Source of the DNA: an uncultured Collinsella sp.
Lineage (GTDB): Bacteria; Actinomycetota; Coriobacteriia; Coriobacteriales; Coriobacteriaceae
Direction: 5' to 3'
Assembly: GCA_937995345.1 (NCBI GenBank)
Contig: CALKKS010000007.1
Coordinates: 62,001-126,000 of the forward strand
Length of the DNA: 64,000 nt
In this document: one piece after another, positions 1-8,473 of the stretch
Position numbering within the stretch: position 1 is the first letter of the stretch
Layout: every line of letters begins with the position of its first letter
Notes under the pieces: model-generated
Database searches by the model: none
Told to the model about the DNA's origin: nothing
Seen by the model: the letters and a program-made list of their open reading frames with translations, nothing else
Translations under genes and position numbers: made by a program

Positions 1-1
1 G

Positions 2-523
2 GCTCGTAATCAGAAGCAGCAGCGCGAGGCCTCCGAGTTCGAGGAGCGCGTCGTTTACATCAACCGCGTGTCGAAGACCGTCAAGGGTGGTCGTCGCATG
101 AGCCTCGTCGCTCTCGTCGTCGTTGGCGACGGCAAGGGCAACGTCGGCGTTGGCATGGGCAAGTCCGCTGAGGTGCCCCTGGCCATCTCCAAGGCGTCTC
201 TCGATGCCAAGAAGAACATGTTCCACGTGCCGGTGACCGAAGAGGGCACCATCCCGCACGAGGTTCTCGGTCACTTTGGTGCCGGCCGCATCATCATCAA
301 GCCCGCTGTCGAGGGTACCGGCGTTATCGCCGGCGGCGCTGTGCGTCCCCTCTTCGAGCTTGCTGGCATCAAGAACGTCCTGTCCAAGTCCCTCGGTACC
401 GACAACGGCCTCAACATCATTAAGGCTGCCGTCGAGGGCCTCAAGGAGCTCTCCAGCCCTGAGGACGTCGCGGCTCGCCGTGGCCTGACGGTCTCCGAGA
501 TGTTCGTCGGTAAGGAGAACTAA
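2..523 (+). CDS. rpsE: 30S ribosomal protein S5 (5' end outside window)
   Basis: Small-subunit protein S5, which sits near the decoding region and helps translational accuracy. The frame is open from the first complete codon in the window, so the true start lies upstream; 173 residues are visible. The segment VVYINRVSKTVKGGRR and the later GAGRIIIKPA and GIKNVLSKSLG stretches are typical of S5. An internal GTG at 68 could look like a start, but S5-like sequence continues upstream of it. rpmD starts 2 bases after the stop, so the genes are co-transcribed in the spc-type operon. Confidence 0.96.
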   Translation, partial: ARNQKQQREASEFEERVVYINRVSKTVKGGRRMSLVALVVVGDGKGNVGVGMGKSAEVPLAISKASLDAKKNMFHVPVTEEGTIPHEVLGHFGAGRIIIKPAVEGTGVIAGGAVRPLFELAGIKNVLSKSLGTDNGLNIIKAAVEGLKELSSPEDVAARRGLTVSEMFVGKEN

Positions 524-525
524 GC

Positions 526-708
526 ATGGCTGACACCATCAAGATCAAGCAGGTCCGCAGCACCAACGGTTGCAAGCAGGACCAGGTCCGTACTGTCCGT
601 GCCCTCGGTCTCCACAGGATCCGCGAGGTTCGCGAGATTGCTGACAACGAGTCCGTCCGCGGCATGATCTTCAAGGTCAAGCACCTTGTCGAGATTGTAG
701 AGGAGTAG
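526..708 (+). CDS. rpmD: 50S ribosomal protein L30
   Basis: Large-subunit protein L30, 60 residues, the usual size for a bacterial L30. The sequence IKIKQVRSTNGCKQDQVRTV followed by LGLHRIREVREI matches the family's beta-alpha-beta core. It starts at an ATG two bases after rpsE and ends three bases before rplO, the usual rpsE-rpmD-rplO order, so it is translated as part of one polycistronic message. Confidence 0.96.
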   Translation: MADTIKIKQVRSTNGCKQDQVRTVRALGLHRIREVREIADNESVRGMIFKVKHLVEIVEE

Positions 709-711
709 CAA

Positions 712-1161
712 ATGCAGCTTCACGATCTTACTCCCGCGCCCGGTTCCACCAAGAACCGCAAGCGCGTCGGCCGTGGCAATTCTTCGGGTCACGGCACCAC
801 TTCTGGCCGCGGCCAGAAGGGCCAGGGTTCCCGCTCTGGCGGCACCAAGGGTGCCGGCTTCGAGGGTGGCCAGACTCCGCTGGCTATGCGCCTGCCCAAG
901 CTTCCGGGCTTCCGCAACCCCCGTCGTATCGAGTACACCGCTGTCAACGTTGAGCGTCTCGAGCGTAAGTTCGAGGACGGCGCTGTAATCGACGGTGCCG
1001 CTCTTAAGGCCGCTCGCATCACCAAGAGTGAGTTCGAGCCCGTCAAGGTGCTCGGCAATGGTGAGCTCACCAAGAAGTTCACGGTCAAGGTCGACAAGGT
1101 CAGCGCTTCTGCGCAGGCCAAGATCGAGGCCGCCGGCGGAAAGGTCGAGCTGCCGTGCTAA
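712..1161 (+). CDS. rplO: 50S ribosomal protein L15
   Basis: Large-subunit protein L15, an assembly protein that contacts 23S rRNA. At 149 residues it has normal length. The N-terminal Gly/Arg-rich RNA-binding tail (GRGNSSGHGTTSGRGQKGQG) is diagnostic, followed by the globular region with RLPKLPGFRNP. Its final codons overlap the GTG start of secY by 7 bases, which suggests translational coupling of the ribosomal protein to the secretion channel gene. Confidence 0.96.
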   Translation: MQLHDLTPAPGSTKNRKRVGRGNSSGHGTTSGRGQKGQGSRSGGTKGAGFEGGQTPLAMRLPKLPGFRNPRRIEYTAVNVERLERKFEDGAVIDGAALKAARITKSEFEPVKVLGNGELTKKFTVKVDKVSASAQAKIEAAGGKVELPC

Positions 1162-2441
1162 ATGGTCTTAAGAATGCTTTCCGCATCAAAGAACTGCGCG
1201 AAAAGATTCTTTTTACCATAGCTATGCTCGTCGTGTACCGCATTGGTGCGCACGTTCCTGTGCCCGGCATTCCCTTCCAGGGGATGCTGGGCCTTTTCTC
1301 GACCGGGAGCAACTCGGTCGCCGCAGGTGCTATGGCCCTCCTGAATCTTTTCTCTGGTGGCGCGTTGAGCTATGTCTCGGTGTTCTCTTTGGGCATCATG
1401 CCGTACATCACGAGCTCGATTATCCTCCAGATGCTCCAGGCCGTCGTGCCTTCCCTGCACGAGCTTGCCCGCGAGGGCGAGGTCGGTCAGACCAAGATTA
1501 CGCAGTATTCGCGTTACCTCACCTTGGCTCTGGCTATCCTCAACTCCGTGGGTTACCTCTTCCTCTTTAAGAGCTTCGGCATTAGCTTCAACGGTGCCGG
1601 TGCTCCCGAGATCATCTTCGACCTCATGATCGTCGGCACGCTCACCGCGGGCGCCATGCTGATCATGTGGATTGGTGAGCTCATCACCCAGCGCGGTATC
1701 GGCAATGGCATGTCGCTGATCATCTTCGCGAACATCATGGCCGGTCTTCCGCAGGCGATCTTCTCCAGCACCGAGGGTAACGCCGGTGGCATCATCACCA
1801 TGGTGATCATCTGCGCCATCATCCTGCTGGTCATCCCGCTGATTGTTTTCCTTGAGCGCGGCCAGCGCCGCATCCCGGTCTCCTACGCCAAGCGCGTCGT
1901 GGGCCGTCGCATGATGGGTGGCCAGACCACCTACCTGCCCATCAAGGTCAACACCGCGGGCGTCGTGCCGATCATCTTCGCTTCGGCGCTGCTGTACTTC
2001 CCGGCCCAGATTGCCGTGTTCTTCCCCGGCATCGGCTGGATTCAGGCAGTTGCCTCCGCACTTTCGACCGGTTGGCTCAACTGGGTGCTTAACGTTGTCC
2101 TCATCGTGTTCTTCGCGTACTTCTACACCTCCATGGTGTTCAACCCCGATGACACGGCCGACAACCTTAAGAAGCAGGGCGGCTTTATTCCGGGCGTCCG
2201 TCCGGGTAGGGCTACCGCGGCCTACATCAAGAACGCGCTCAACAAGATCACGCTTCCCAGCGCTGTCTTTTTGGCGCTCATCGCCATCGTGCCTTCGATC
2301 ATCTTCTCCTTTACGGGCAACCAGCTGATCCAGGCATTTGGCGGCACGTCCATCCTCATCATGGTCGGCGTCGTGCTCGACACGGTCGACAAGCTCGAAG
2401 GCCAGATCAAGATGTATGATTACGATGGATTCTTTAAATAG
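1155..2441 (+). CDS. secY: Protein translocase subunit SecY
   Basis: Central pore subunit of the SecYEG channel that moves unfolded proteins across or into the cytoplasmic membrane. The 428-residue protein has about ten hydrophobic segments and SecY hallmarks: a plug/early region with GGALSYVSVFSLGIMPYIT, the loop ERGQRRIPVSYAKR, and a C-terminal GGTSILIMVGVVLDT. GTG at 1155 is chosen because GGAAAGG lies about 10 bases upstream and the frame reads MLNGLKNAFRIKELR; it overlaps rplO. SecA, its motor, is encoded at 30287. Confidence 0.96.
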   Translation: MLNGLKNAFRIKELREKILFTIAMLVVYRIGAHVPVPGIPFQGMLGLFSTGSNSVAAGAMALLNLFSGGALSYVSVFSLGIMPYITSSIILQMLQAVVPSLHELAREGEVGQTKITQYSRYLTLALAILNSVGYLFLFKSFGISFNGAGAPEIIFDLMIVGTLTAGAMLIMWIGELITQRGIGNGMSLIIFANIMAGLPQAIFSSTEGNAGGIITMVIICAIILLVIPLIVFLERGQRRIPVSYAKRVVGRRMMGGQTTYLPIKVNTAGVVPIIFASALLYFPAQIAVFFPGIGWIQAVASALSTGWLNWVLNVVLIVFFAYFYTSMVFNPDDTADNLKKQGGFIPGVRPGRATAAYIKNALNKITLPSAVFLALIAIVPSIIFSFTGNQLIQAFGGTSILIMVGVVLDTVDKLEGQIKMYDYDGFFK

Positions 2442-2459
2442 GCTAGAGGAGGATTGCTC

Positions 2460-3086
2460 ATGAACCTCGTATTGCTCGGAGCTCCGGGTGCCGGCAAGGG
2501 CACCGTCGCACAGGAGCTCGTCGCCGAGTTCGGCGTCGCTCACATTTCCACGGGCGACCTGCTGCGTGCTGCCGTCAAGGGTGGCACCGAGCTTGGTATT
2601 CAGGCTAAGAAGTACATGGACGCCGGCGAGCTCGTTCCCGACCAGCTCGTGATCGACCTTGTCAAGGAGCGCCTTGCCGCCGATGACGCCCAGCAGGGCT
2701 TCATCCTCGACGGTTTCCCGCGCAACACTGCCCAGGCTGTGACGCTCGATTCCGAGCTCTCCGCTCTGGGTCGCGAGATCGACTGCGCCCTTCTGGTCGA
2801 CGTGGCCCCCGAGGTCATCATCGACCGTCTGTCTTCGCGTCGCACCTGCCGCGCCTGCGGTTACACCGGCACTGCTGCCGATGCTACCTGCCCCAAGTGC
2901 GCCGGCGAGATGTATCAGCGCGACGACGACAAGCCCGAGACCATCAAGAACCGTCTCGACGTCTACGAGAAGTCCACGAGTCCGCTCGTCGACTACTATC
3001 GTGGCCAGGGTCTGCTCAAGTCGGTCAACGGTGACCAGGCTCGCGAGACCGTGTACGGGGATGTCAAAGAGGCTCTCGGTCTATGA
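2460..3086 (+). CDS. adk: Adenylate kinase (zinc-type LID)
   Basis: Catalyses ATP + AMP = 2 ADP and balances adenine nucleotides in the cytoplasm. 208 residues with the P-loop GAPGAGKGT near the N-terminus, the AMP-binding segment STGDLLRAA and the DGFPRN motif. The LID carries four cysteines in a C-x2-C...C-x2-C arrangement (CRACG and CPKCAG), so it probably binds a structural zinc. A TTG six bases earlier is in frame, but AGGAGG at 2447-2452 is spaced 7 bases from the ATG at 2460, so that start is used. The stop overlaps the map start (ATGA). Confidence 0.96.
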   Translation: MNLVLLGAPGAGKGTVAQELVAEFGVAHISTGDLLRAAVKGGTELGIQAKKYMDAGELVPDQLVIDLVKERLAADDAQQGFILDGFPRNTAQAVTLDSELSALGREIDCALLVDVAPEVIIDRLSSRRTCRACGYTGTAADATCPKCAGEMYQRDDDKPETIKNRLDVYEKSTSPLVDYYRGQGLLKSVNGDQARETVYGDVKEALGL

Positions 3087-3871
3087 TCAAGATTAAGTCT
3101 GCAACGCAAATCGAGCAGATGAAGAAGGCAGGAGCGCTATCTAAGATGGCGCTCCGCCACGTTGGAGCCATGGTGCGCCCCGGCGTTTCGACTTTTGAGC
3201 TCGATCAGCTCGCGGAGCAGATTATCCGCATGCATGGTGGCACCCCGGCCTTTAAGGGTTACGGCGGGTTCCCCGGTACCATTTGCGCATCGATTAACGA
3301 TGCCGTGGTGCACGGTATTCCCAATCCTGACATGATCCTGCGCGATGGCGATATCATCTCCATCGATACGGGTGCCGTTGTCGACGGTTGGGTCGGCGAT
3401 AACGCTTGGACGTTTTTTGTCGGCACACCCACGCCCGAGGCCAAGGCCCTGTGCGAGGTTACGCGCGATTGCCTTAAGGCTGCCATCGAGCAGGCTGTTC
3501 CCGGTAACCATATCGGGGACGTCGGTTATGCCGTTCAGTCCCTCGCTGAGTCTCACGGTTACGGCGTGCTTCGCGACTATGTGGGCCATGGCATTGGCCG
3601 CGTGATGCACGAGGACCCCAACGTTCCTAACTATGGAAAGAAGGGGAGGGGCGTTCGCCTCCAGGCCGGCATGGTCATTGCCATCGAGCCGATGGTTACG
3701 ATGGGTTCCAACCATGTGAGCACGGGCTCCGACGGTTGGATCGTCACGACCAACGACCACCTGCCCGCCGCGCACTACGAGAACACCGTCGCCATTACCA
3801 ATGACGGTCCGGTGATTATCACCACCGACGCGCAAGGCGCTTGGTGCTCCTTGCAAGGCGGCGAGATGTAG
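3083..3871 (+). CDS. map: Methionine aminopeptidase type I
   Basis: Removes the initiator methionine from new proteins whose second residue is small. 262 residues with the pita-bread fold signatures: the two metal-ligand Asp residues in IDTGAVVDGWVGDNAW, the histidine in GHGIGRVMHEDP and the glutamate in IAIEPM. It overlaps adk by 4 bases (ATGA), so the two are coupled, an arrangement common in this operon. It lacks an N-terminal zinc-finger extension, as expected for the short bacterial class. Confidence 0.95.
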   Translation: MIKIKSATQIEQMKKAGALSKMALRHVGAMVRPGVSTFELDQLAEQIIRMHGGTPAFKGYGGFPGTICASINDAVVHGIPNPDMILRDGDIISIDTGAVVDGWVGDNAWTFFVGTPTPEAKALCEVTRDCLKAAIEQAVPGNHIGDVGYAVQSLAESHGYGVLRDYVGHGIGRVMHEDPNVPNYGKKGRGVRLQAGMVIAIEPMVTMGSNHVSTGSDGWIVTTNDHLPAAHYENTVAITNDGPVIITTDAQGAWCSLQGGEM

Positions 3872-3948
3872 AGGCTGCGTTCAAATTCGTCGGCATTTAC
3901 ATTTCAAAGTAACAAGTTCCATTTAGTTGTGGAGCCATTACGAAGTTA

Positions 3949-3977
3949 TTACGATACGTGCACGCGTATTGTAGAAT
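3949..3977 (+). promoter_or_regulatory. Candidate sigma-70-type promoter for infA
   Basis: TTACGA at 3949-3954 and TAGAAT at 3972-3977 are separated by exactly 17 bases. They lie in the 145-base gap between map and infA, the only sizeable gap before the infA-rpmJ-rpsM part of the cluster. The -10 box is a one-base variant of TATAAT. This is a motif match only. Confidence 0.55.
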
Positions 3978-4016
3978 ACTCAATCGCTGTCGTTTTCTAG
4001 AGAAAGATGATTGCTT

Positions 4017-4235
4017 GTGAAGAAGGAAGACGCAATTGAGCTCGAGGGTACGGTAAAGGAACCGCTGCCCAACGCCATGTTTAAGGTTGAGCTCGAGAAC
4101 GGTCATTCGGTTCTGTGCAACATTTCCGGCAAGATCCGAATGAATTACATCCGTATTCTCCCCGGTGACAGGGTTGTCGTGGAGCTTTCCCCGTACGACC
4201 TGACCCGCGGCCGCATCACCTATCGCTATAAATAG
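4017..4235 (+). CDS. infA: Translation initiation factor IF-1
   Basis: Binds the A site of the 30S subunit during initiation and helps IF-2 and IF-3. The product is a single OB-fold S1-like domain of 72 residues, the standard IF-1 size, with KEDAIELEGTVKEPLPNAMF and the C-terminal DLTRGRITYRYK. A TTG at 4011 is also in frame, but the purine-rich AGAAAGA at 4001-4007 is spaced 9 bases from the GTG at 4017 and only 3 from the TTG, so GTG is preferred. It is separated from map by a likely promoter and from rpmJ by a hairpin. Confidence 0.93.
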   Translation: MKKEDAIELEGTVKEPLPNAMFKVELENGHSVLCNISGKIRMNYIRILPGDRVVVELSPYDLTRGRITYRYK

Positions 4236-4260
4236 CGGCACGCATACACGCACTCCTTTT

Positions 4261-4292
4261 CCGACTGCAGGCTTAGCTCAACCTACGGTCGG
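4261..4292 (+). promoter_or_regulatory. Hairpin between infA and rpmJ
   Basis: CCGACTGCAGG (4261-4271) can pair with CCTACGGTCGG (4282-4292) with two mismatches around a 10-base loop. No T run follows, so it is not a standard terminator. It could be a processing or attenuation site in the infA-rpmJ transcript, or have no role. Confidence 0.35.
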
Positions 4293-4385
4293 ATTGTGTG
4301 TGAAGACCAGCCATAGTTTTAAACGCCTGCGGCTGGGCGAGTAGATAGTAGGGAAGTAGTTTGAGCGCTACCGAAAGGAAGAACG

Positions 4386-4499
4386 ATGAAGGTACGTCCT
4401 TCGGTCAAGAAGATGTGCGATAAGTGCAAAATCATTAGGCGCCATGGCAAGGTCCTCGTCATTTGCGAGAACCCCCGTCATAAGCAGCGTCAGGGTTAA
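4386..4499 (+). CDS. rpmJ: 50S ribosomal protein L36
   Basis: Smallest large-subunit protein, 37 residues. The product begins MKVRPSVKKMCDKCKIIRR and ends with NPRHKQRQG. It keeps the zinc-binding set of the C+ form: C-x2-C (CDKC), a later Cys (VICEN) and the His of NPRHKQ. The RBS GAAAGGAAG lies just upstream of the ATG. It sits between infA and rpsM, its standard place. A C+ form implies that zinc limitation could matter for its assembly, as for rpmE at 29554. Confidence 0.95.
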   Translation: MKVRPSVKKMCDKCKIIRRHGKVLVICENPRHKQRQG

Positions 4500-4513
4500 G
4501 AGAGGAGACTACG

Positions 4514-4888
4514 TTGGCCCGTATTAATGGTGTCGACCTCCCGCGTGAGAAGCGCGTTGAGATCGGTCTGACCTACATTTACGGCATCGGCCGCACCACT
4601 GCGACGAAGATTTGCGTCGAGTGCAACGTTAACGTGGATACGCGCGTTAAGGACCTCACCGAGGATGAGGTTAACGCCATCCGCGATTATATCGACAAGA
4701 ACCAGATCATGGTTGAGGGCGACCTCCGCCGTGAGCGCAACCAGAACGTCAAGCGCCTTATGGACATCGGCTGCAACCGCGGCCTTCGTCACCGCAAGGG
4801 CCTCCCGGTCCGCGGCCAGCGCACCCACACTAACGCTCGTACCCGCAAGGGCCCGAAGCGTCAGATCGGTGCTAAGAAGAAGAAATAA
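4514..4888 (+). CDS. rpsM: 30S ribosomal protein S13
   Basis: Small-subunit head protein that contacts tRNA and the L5 bridge. 124 residues beginning ARINGVDLPREKRVEIGLTY, with the basic C-terminal tail RGQRTHTNARTRKGPKR that reaches the P site. The start is a TTG: AGAGGAG at 4501-4507 is 6 bases upstream and no ATG is available at the conserved N-terminus. rpsK follows after 14 bases. Confidence 0.95.
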   Translation: MARINGVDLPREKRVEIGLTYIYGIGRTTATKICVECNVNVDTRVKDLTEDEVNAIRDYIDKNQIMVEGDLRRERNQNVKRLMDIGCNRGLRHRKGLPVRGQRTHTNARTRKGPKRQIGAKKKK

Positions 4889-4902
4889 GGAGCGCTAGAT
4901 AG

Positions 4903-5307
4903 ATGGCTACTGCTAAGAAGAACGTTCGCGCTGCCCGTCTGAAGCGCGCGGACCGTAAGAACATTTCCGTGGGCCAGGCTCACATTCGTTCTACGTTCAA
5001 CAACACGATCGTTTCGATCACCGATCCCCAGGGCAACGTCATTTCCTGGAAGTCGGCTGGCCAGGTGGGCTTCAAGGGCTCCCGTAAGTCCACGCCGTTC
5101 GCTGCCCAGATGGCTGCCGAGGCTGCTGCCAAGCAGGCCATGGAGCACGGTATGAAGAAGGTTTCCGTCTTCGTCAAGGGCCCCGGCTCCGGTCGTGAGA
5201 CCGCCATCCGCTCCCTCCAGGCTGCTGGCCTCGAGGTCTCGAGCATCCAGGACAAGACCCCCATCCCGCACAACGGCTGCCGCCCCAAGAAGCGTCGCCG
5301 CGTGTAA
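4903..5307 (+). CDS. rpsK: 30S ribosomal protein S11
   Basis: Platform protein of the 30S subunit that contacts mRNA near the E site. 134 residues with the family signatures HIRSTFNNTIVSITD, GFKGSRKSTPFAAQ and the C-terminal DKTPIPHNGCRPKKRRRV. The N-terminus carries a short basic extension (MATAKKNVRAARLKRADRKN). It follows rpsM after 14 bases and precedes rpsD after 19, consistent with one alpha-type operon. Confidence 0.95.
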   Translation: MATAKKNVRAARLKRADRKNISVGQAHIRSTFNNTIVSITDPQGNVISWKSAGQVGFKGSRKSTPFAAQMAAEAAAKQAMEHGMKKVSVFVKGPGSGRETAIRSLQAAGLEVSSIQDKTPIPHNGCRPKKRRRV

Positions 5308-5326
5308 CTGAAAGGATCGTATCAAT

Positions 5327-5923
5327 ATGGCAATCGACAGGACTCCTGTTCTTAAGCGCTGCCGTCAGCTCGGGATTGATCCCGCTGAGCTCGGTTACAG
5401 CAGCAAGAAGGAATCTATCCGTCAGCCCAAGCGCCGTCGCAAGGAATCTGAGTACGGCATGCAGCTGCGCGAGAAGCAGAAGGTCAAGTTCATCTATGGC
5501 GTTCTGGAGAAGCAGTTCCACGGCTACTTCAACAAGGCCCGTAAGATGAACGGCGTCACCGGTGAGAACCTCATGATCATCCTTGAGTCTCGCCTCGACA
5601 ACGTTGTCTTCCGTCTTGGCTTCGCCCGCACCCGCAAAGAGGCTCGTCAGTCCGTCCGTCACGGTCACTTTACCGTGAACGGCAAGCGCGTGGACATCCC
5701 GTCCTACCGCGTCAAGGCCGGCGACGTCGTCGCTGTCGGTGAGAAGTTCCGTGACCTCCTCCCCATCAAGGAGGCTCTGATTTCCTCCGAGCGTTTCGAG
5801 GTCCCTGGCTGGCTCGAGGTCGATATCGAGAAGCTGTCTGGTAACGTGCTCGCTCTGCCGACGCGTGAGCAGATCAGCGGTGATATCAACGAGCAGCTCA
5901 TCGTCGAGCTCTACTCTAAGTAG
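5327..5923 (+). CDS. rpsD: 30S ribosomal protein S4
   Basis: Primary 16S rRNA-binding protein that nucleates 30S assembly. 198 residues: an N-terminal domain without zinc cysteines (a C- form), then the S4 RNA-binding domain containing RLDNVVFRLGFARTRKEARQ and VRHGHFTVNGKRVDIPS. In many bacteria S4 represses its own operon by binding leader RNA; no such leader structure was searched for here. rpoA follows 32 bases downstream. Confidence 0.95.
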   Translation: MAIDRTPVLKRCRQLGIDPAELGYSSKKESIRQPKRRRKESEYGMQLREKQKVKFIYGVLEKQFHGYFNKARKMNGVTGENLMIILESRLDNVVFRLGFARTRKEARQSVRHGHFTVNGKRVDIPSYRVKAGDVVAVGEKFRDLLPIKEALISSERFEVPGWLEVDIEKLSGNVLALPTREQISGDINEQLIVELYSK

Positions 5924-5955
5924 TCCATCCGGGCTGCTGAGGCTGGAGGTAATAC

Positions 5956-6897
5956 ATGTCAGAATTCATTAGGCCTCAGGTTCAGGTCGAAGAGATTAAC
6001 GAGACGTCTGCTCGTGTCTCCGTTGAGCCGCTCGAGCGTGGCTACGGCGATACACTGGGTAACTCCCTTCGTCGCGTTCTTCTGTCCTCGCTCGAGGGTG
6101 CCGCCGTCGAGGCTATTCAGATCGATGGCGCGCAGCACGAGTTCATGACCATCCCTAACATGGTCGAGGATGTCACCGACATCGTCCTGAATGTCAAGGG
6201 TCTTGTCTTCAGGGCTCTCGGCACGACCGACGAGGCGACCGCCACCATTTCGGTTGACGGCCCCTGCGAGGTCACCGGTGCGGACTTCTTTATTCCGTCC
6301 GAGTTTGAGCTGGTCAACCCCGAGCAGCACATCGCTACGCTCACCGAGGGTGGCCATCTCACCATGAGCATGCGCATCGGCTATGGCCGCGGCTATGTCT
6401 CTGGCGAGGCTAACAAGCGCGACAACGATCCCATCGGTGTGATCCACGTCGACTCGTTGTACTCGCCGGTGTCCCGTTGCGCCAAGCTCGTTGAGGCTTG
6501 CCGTGTCGGTCAGCACACCGACTACGACCGCCTTGTCCTCGAGATCGAGACCAACGGCTCCATCGCTCCGCGCGACGCCGTGGTCCAGGCTGCCAATATC
6601 ATTAACCAGCATATGGCTGCCTTTATGAACCTTGCCGAGACCCCCGAGGTCGAGGAGGAGGCTTCGATCTTCGCTCCCGAGGTCACCAACGACAACGCCG
6701 AGCTGGACAAGCAGATTGAGGATCTGGACCTTTCCGTCCGTTCCTACAACTGCCTTAAGCGTGCCAGCATTCACTCGGTCCGTCAGCTCGTTGAGTTCTC
6801 GGAGAACGATCTGCTCAACATCCGTAACTTCGGTGTTAAGTCGATCGAGGAAGTGAAGGACAAGCTTGAGTCCATGGGCCTGAGCCTGAAGGCTTAA
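5956..6897 (+). CDS. rpoA: DNA-directed RNA polymerase subunit alpha
   Basis: Alpha dimer that scaffolds RNA polymerase assembly and contacts UP elements and activators. 313 residues, normal length. N-terminal domain features include LERGYGDTLGNSLRRVLLSS. A linker rich in Glu precedes the C-terminal domain, which has LSVRSYNCLKRASIHSVRQL and the helix-hairpin NIRNFGVKSIEEV. The standard rpsD-rpoA-rplQ order is kept. Confidence 0.96.
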   Translation: MSEFIRPQVQVEEINETSARVSVEPLERGYGDTLGNSLRRVLLSSLEGAAVEAIQIDGAQHEFMTIPNMVEDVTDIVLNVKGLVFRALGTTDEATATISVDGPCEVTGADFFIPSEFELVNPEQHIATLTEGGHLTMSMRIGYGRGYVSGEANKRDNDPIGVIHVDSLYSPVSRCAKLVEACRVGQHTDYDRLVLEIETNGSIAPRDAVVQAANIINQHMAAFMNLAETPEVEEEASIFAPEVTNDNAELDKQIEDLDLSVRSYNCLKRASIHSVRQLVEFSENDLLNIRNFGVKSIEEVKDKLESMGLSLKA

Positions 6898-6927
6898 TGC
6901 TTCGCATATTTGAGGAGAAACTAGACC

Positions 6928-7395
6928 ATGCGTCACAACGTTAAGAAGGGCCTGAAGCTCGGCACCGATGCGAGCCACACCAAGGCCATGAAGAAGAGCC
7001 TGGCCAAGGCCCTCTTCGAGAACGACCGCATCAAGACCACCGAGACCCGCGCTAAGGCGCTGCGTTCGGTCGTCGATCCGATCATCACCTGGGCCAAGAA
7101 GGGCGACCTGCACTCTCGTCGTCTGGCCATCGCCAAGCTCGGCGATAAGCAGCTCGTTGCCGAGATCTTCGACAAGGCTGCCCAGGGCATGTGGCAGGAC
7201 CGCAACGGCGGTTACACCCGCATCATGAAGCTCGGTAACCGTAAGGGCGACAACGCTCCTATTGTTATCATGGAGCTCGTCACCGAGCCTTGCACGCCTA
7301 AGGCCAAGAAGGCTGCTCCGGCCCCCAAGAAGGCCGCTGCTCCCAAGAAGGTCGAGGCCGTCGAGGAGGCTCCTGCTGAGGAGACCGCTGAGTAG
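6928..7395 (+). CDS. rplQ: 50S ribosomal protein L17 with Ala/Lys/Glu C-terminal tail
   Basis: Large-subunit protein near the exit tunnel. 155 residues: a normal L17 core (RHNVKKGLKLGTDASHTKAM ... GDNAPIVIMELV) up to about residue 118, then a tail of about 37 residues made almost only of Ala, Lys, Pro and Glu (KKAAPAPKKAAAP ... EEAPAEETAE). Such tails occur in actinobacterial ribosomal proteins and are probably disordered; rpmE at 29554 has a longer one. It is the last gene before a strong terminator. Confidence 0.95.
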   Translation: MRHNVKKGLKLGTDASHTKAMKKSLAKALFENDRIKTTETRAKALRSVVDPIITWAKKGDLHSRRLAIAKLGDKQLVAEIFDKAAQGMWQDRNGGYTRIMKLGNRKGDNAPIVIMELVTEPCTPKAKKAAPAPKKAAAPKKVEAVEEAPAEETAE

Positions 7396-7421
7396 ACAAT
7401 CCGTCTGCATAGGCTATATTC

Positions 7422-7452
7422 GAGGGGTACGTTCGCGTACCCCTCTTTTTTT
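7422..7452 (+). terminator. Rho-independent terminator after rplQ
   Basis: A perfect 10-bp stem, GAGGGGTACG paired with CGTACCCCTC, closed by a TTCG tetraloop and followed by seven T residues. It marks the end of the ribosomal-protein transcript before truA. Confidence 0.95.
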
Positions 7453-7487
7453 GTCGCAATACCGTTGATTGTTTGTTGGGAGCGCCC

Positions 7488-8312
7488 ATGACCGCGCCGT
7501 CTGATTTCAATTCGATTCCTGAGCTCGATGCCACGCTCGTATTCCGTGTTGCCTATGATGGCTCGTCCTATAGCGGATTTGCCGAGCAGCCGGGCCAGAC
7601 GACCGTTGCGGGCGAGTTACGCCGTGCTATCGAGACGCTGCTACGCCGCCCGATCGATCTGACGTGTGCGGGGCGTACCGATGCCGGTGTGCATGCGGTG
7701 GCTCAGTACATTAGCGTACCCGTAACGGACGCTGAGCTTGCTCTGACGCGCCGTAGGTGGCTGAGGGCTATGGATGCCCTCCTGCCCAAAGATATCGCCA
7801 TAAACGAGGTCTACAAGGCCCGTAAGGGCTTTTCTGCTCGCTTTGACGCGCGGTCCCGTACGTATACGTACCGTATTGCCGATCGCGATGCGCGCCCCGT
7901 GCTCTCGCGCGGTGCGGTGTGGTGGCATCGCTACCCCCTGGACGTCGAGGCGATGTCTGCGGCCTGCCCTGCGCTTTTGGGCGAGCAGGACTTTAAGAGC
8001 TTTTGCAAGGTGGCGTCTGCCGTGGGCAAGCCCACGCACCGCTGCGTGATGCGCGCCGAGTTTGGCCACGAGGTCGCTTTTGGCGAGGATATCCTGACGT
8101 TTACCATCGAGGGCAACGCATTTTTACATTCGATGGTGCGCACTATCGTGGGCACGCTCGTGGAGATCGGCATGCATCGTCGCGATCCCGAGTGGATGCG
8201 CGAGGTCATTGATGCCTGCGACCGTACCGCTGCGGGTCCCACGGCGCCTGCCTGCGGCCTTACGTTTATGGGTGTGGATTACGGCCCCGACGAGCTTGTC
8301 GTACTCGACTAG
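7488..8312 (+). CDS. truA: tRNA pseudouridine(38-40) synthase TruA
   Basis: Converts uridines 38-40 of the tRNA anticodon stem-loop to pseudouridine. 274 residues with the catalytic Asp in CAGRTDAGVHA and the later SFCKV and NAFLHSMVRTIVGTLVEIG motifs of the family. TTG codons at 7473 and 7476 are in frame, but GGGAG at 7478-7482 precedes the ATG at 7488 at a workable spacing, so ATG is chosen. truA commonly follows rplQ in Gram-positives; here the terminator between them implies a separate promoter or read-through. Confidence 0.94.
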   Translation: MTAPSDFNSIPELDATLVFRVAYDGSSYSGFAEQPGQTTVAGELRRAIETLLRRPIDLTCAGRTDAGVHAVAQYISVPVTDAELALTRRRWLRAMDALLPKDIAINEVYKARKGFSARFDARSRTYTYRIADRDARPVLSRGAVWWHRYPLDVEAMSAACPALLGEQDFKSFCKVASAVGKPTHRCVMRAEFGHEVAFGEDILTFTIEGNAFLHSMVRTIVGTLVEIGMHRRDPEWMREVIDACDRTAAGPTAPACGLTFMGVDYGPDELVVLD

Positions 8313-8473
8313 GGGAGTGCTCGACGCGTCCGTACCTGGCACATACTATGTGTGAGCTGCGCGTGTGCAACATCTGTTCTTGGCGTGCAGCATGTTAGGT
8401 GACTCGTTGCTTTTATGGCTCGGGTGTACCATGAACGACAGTTTGATTTGGCGCTATCGAGAGGATGGAAAAC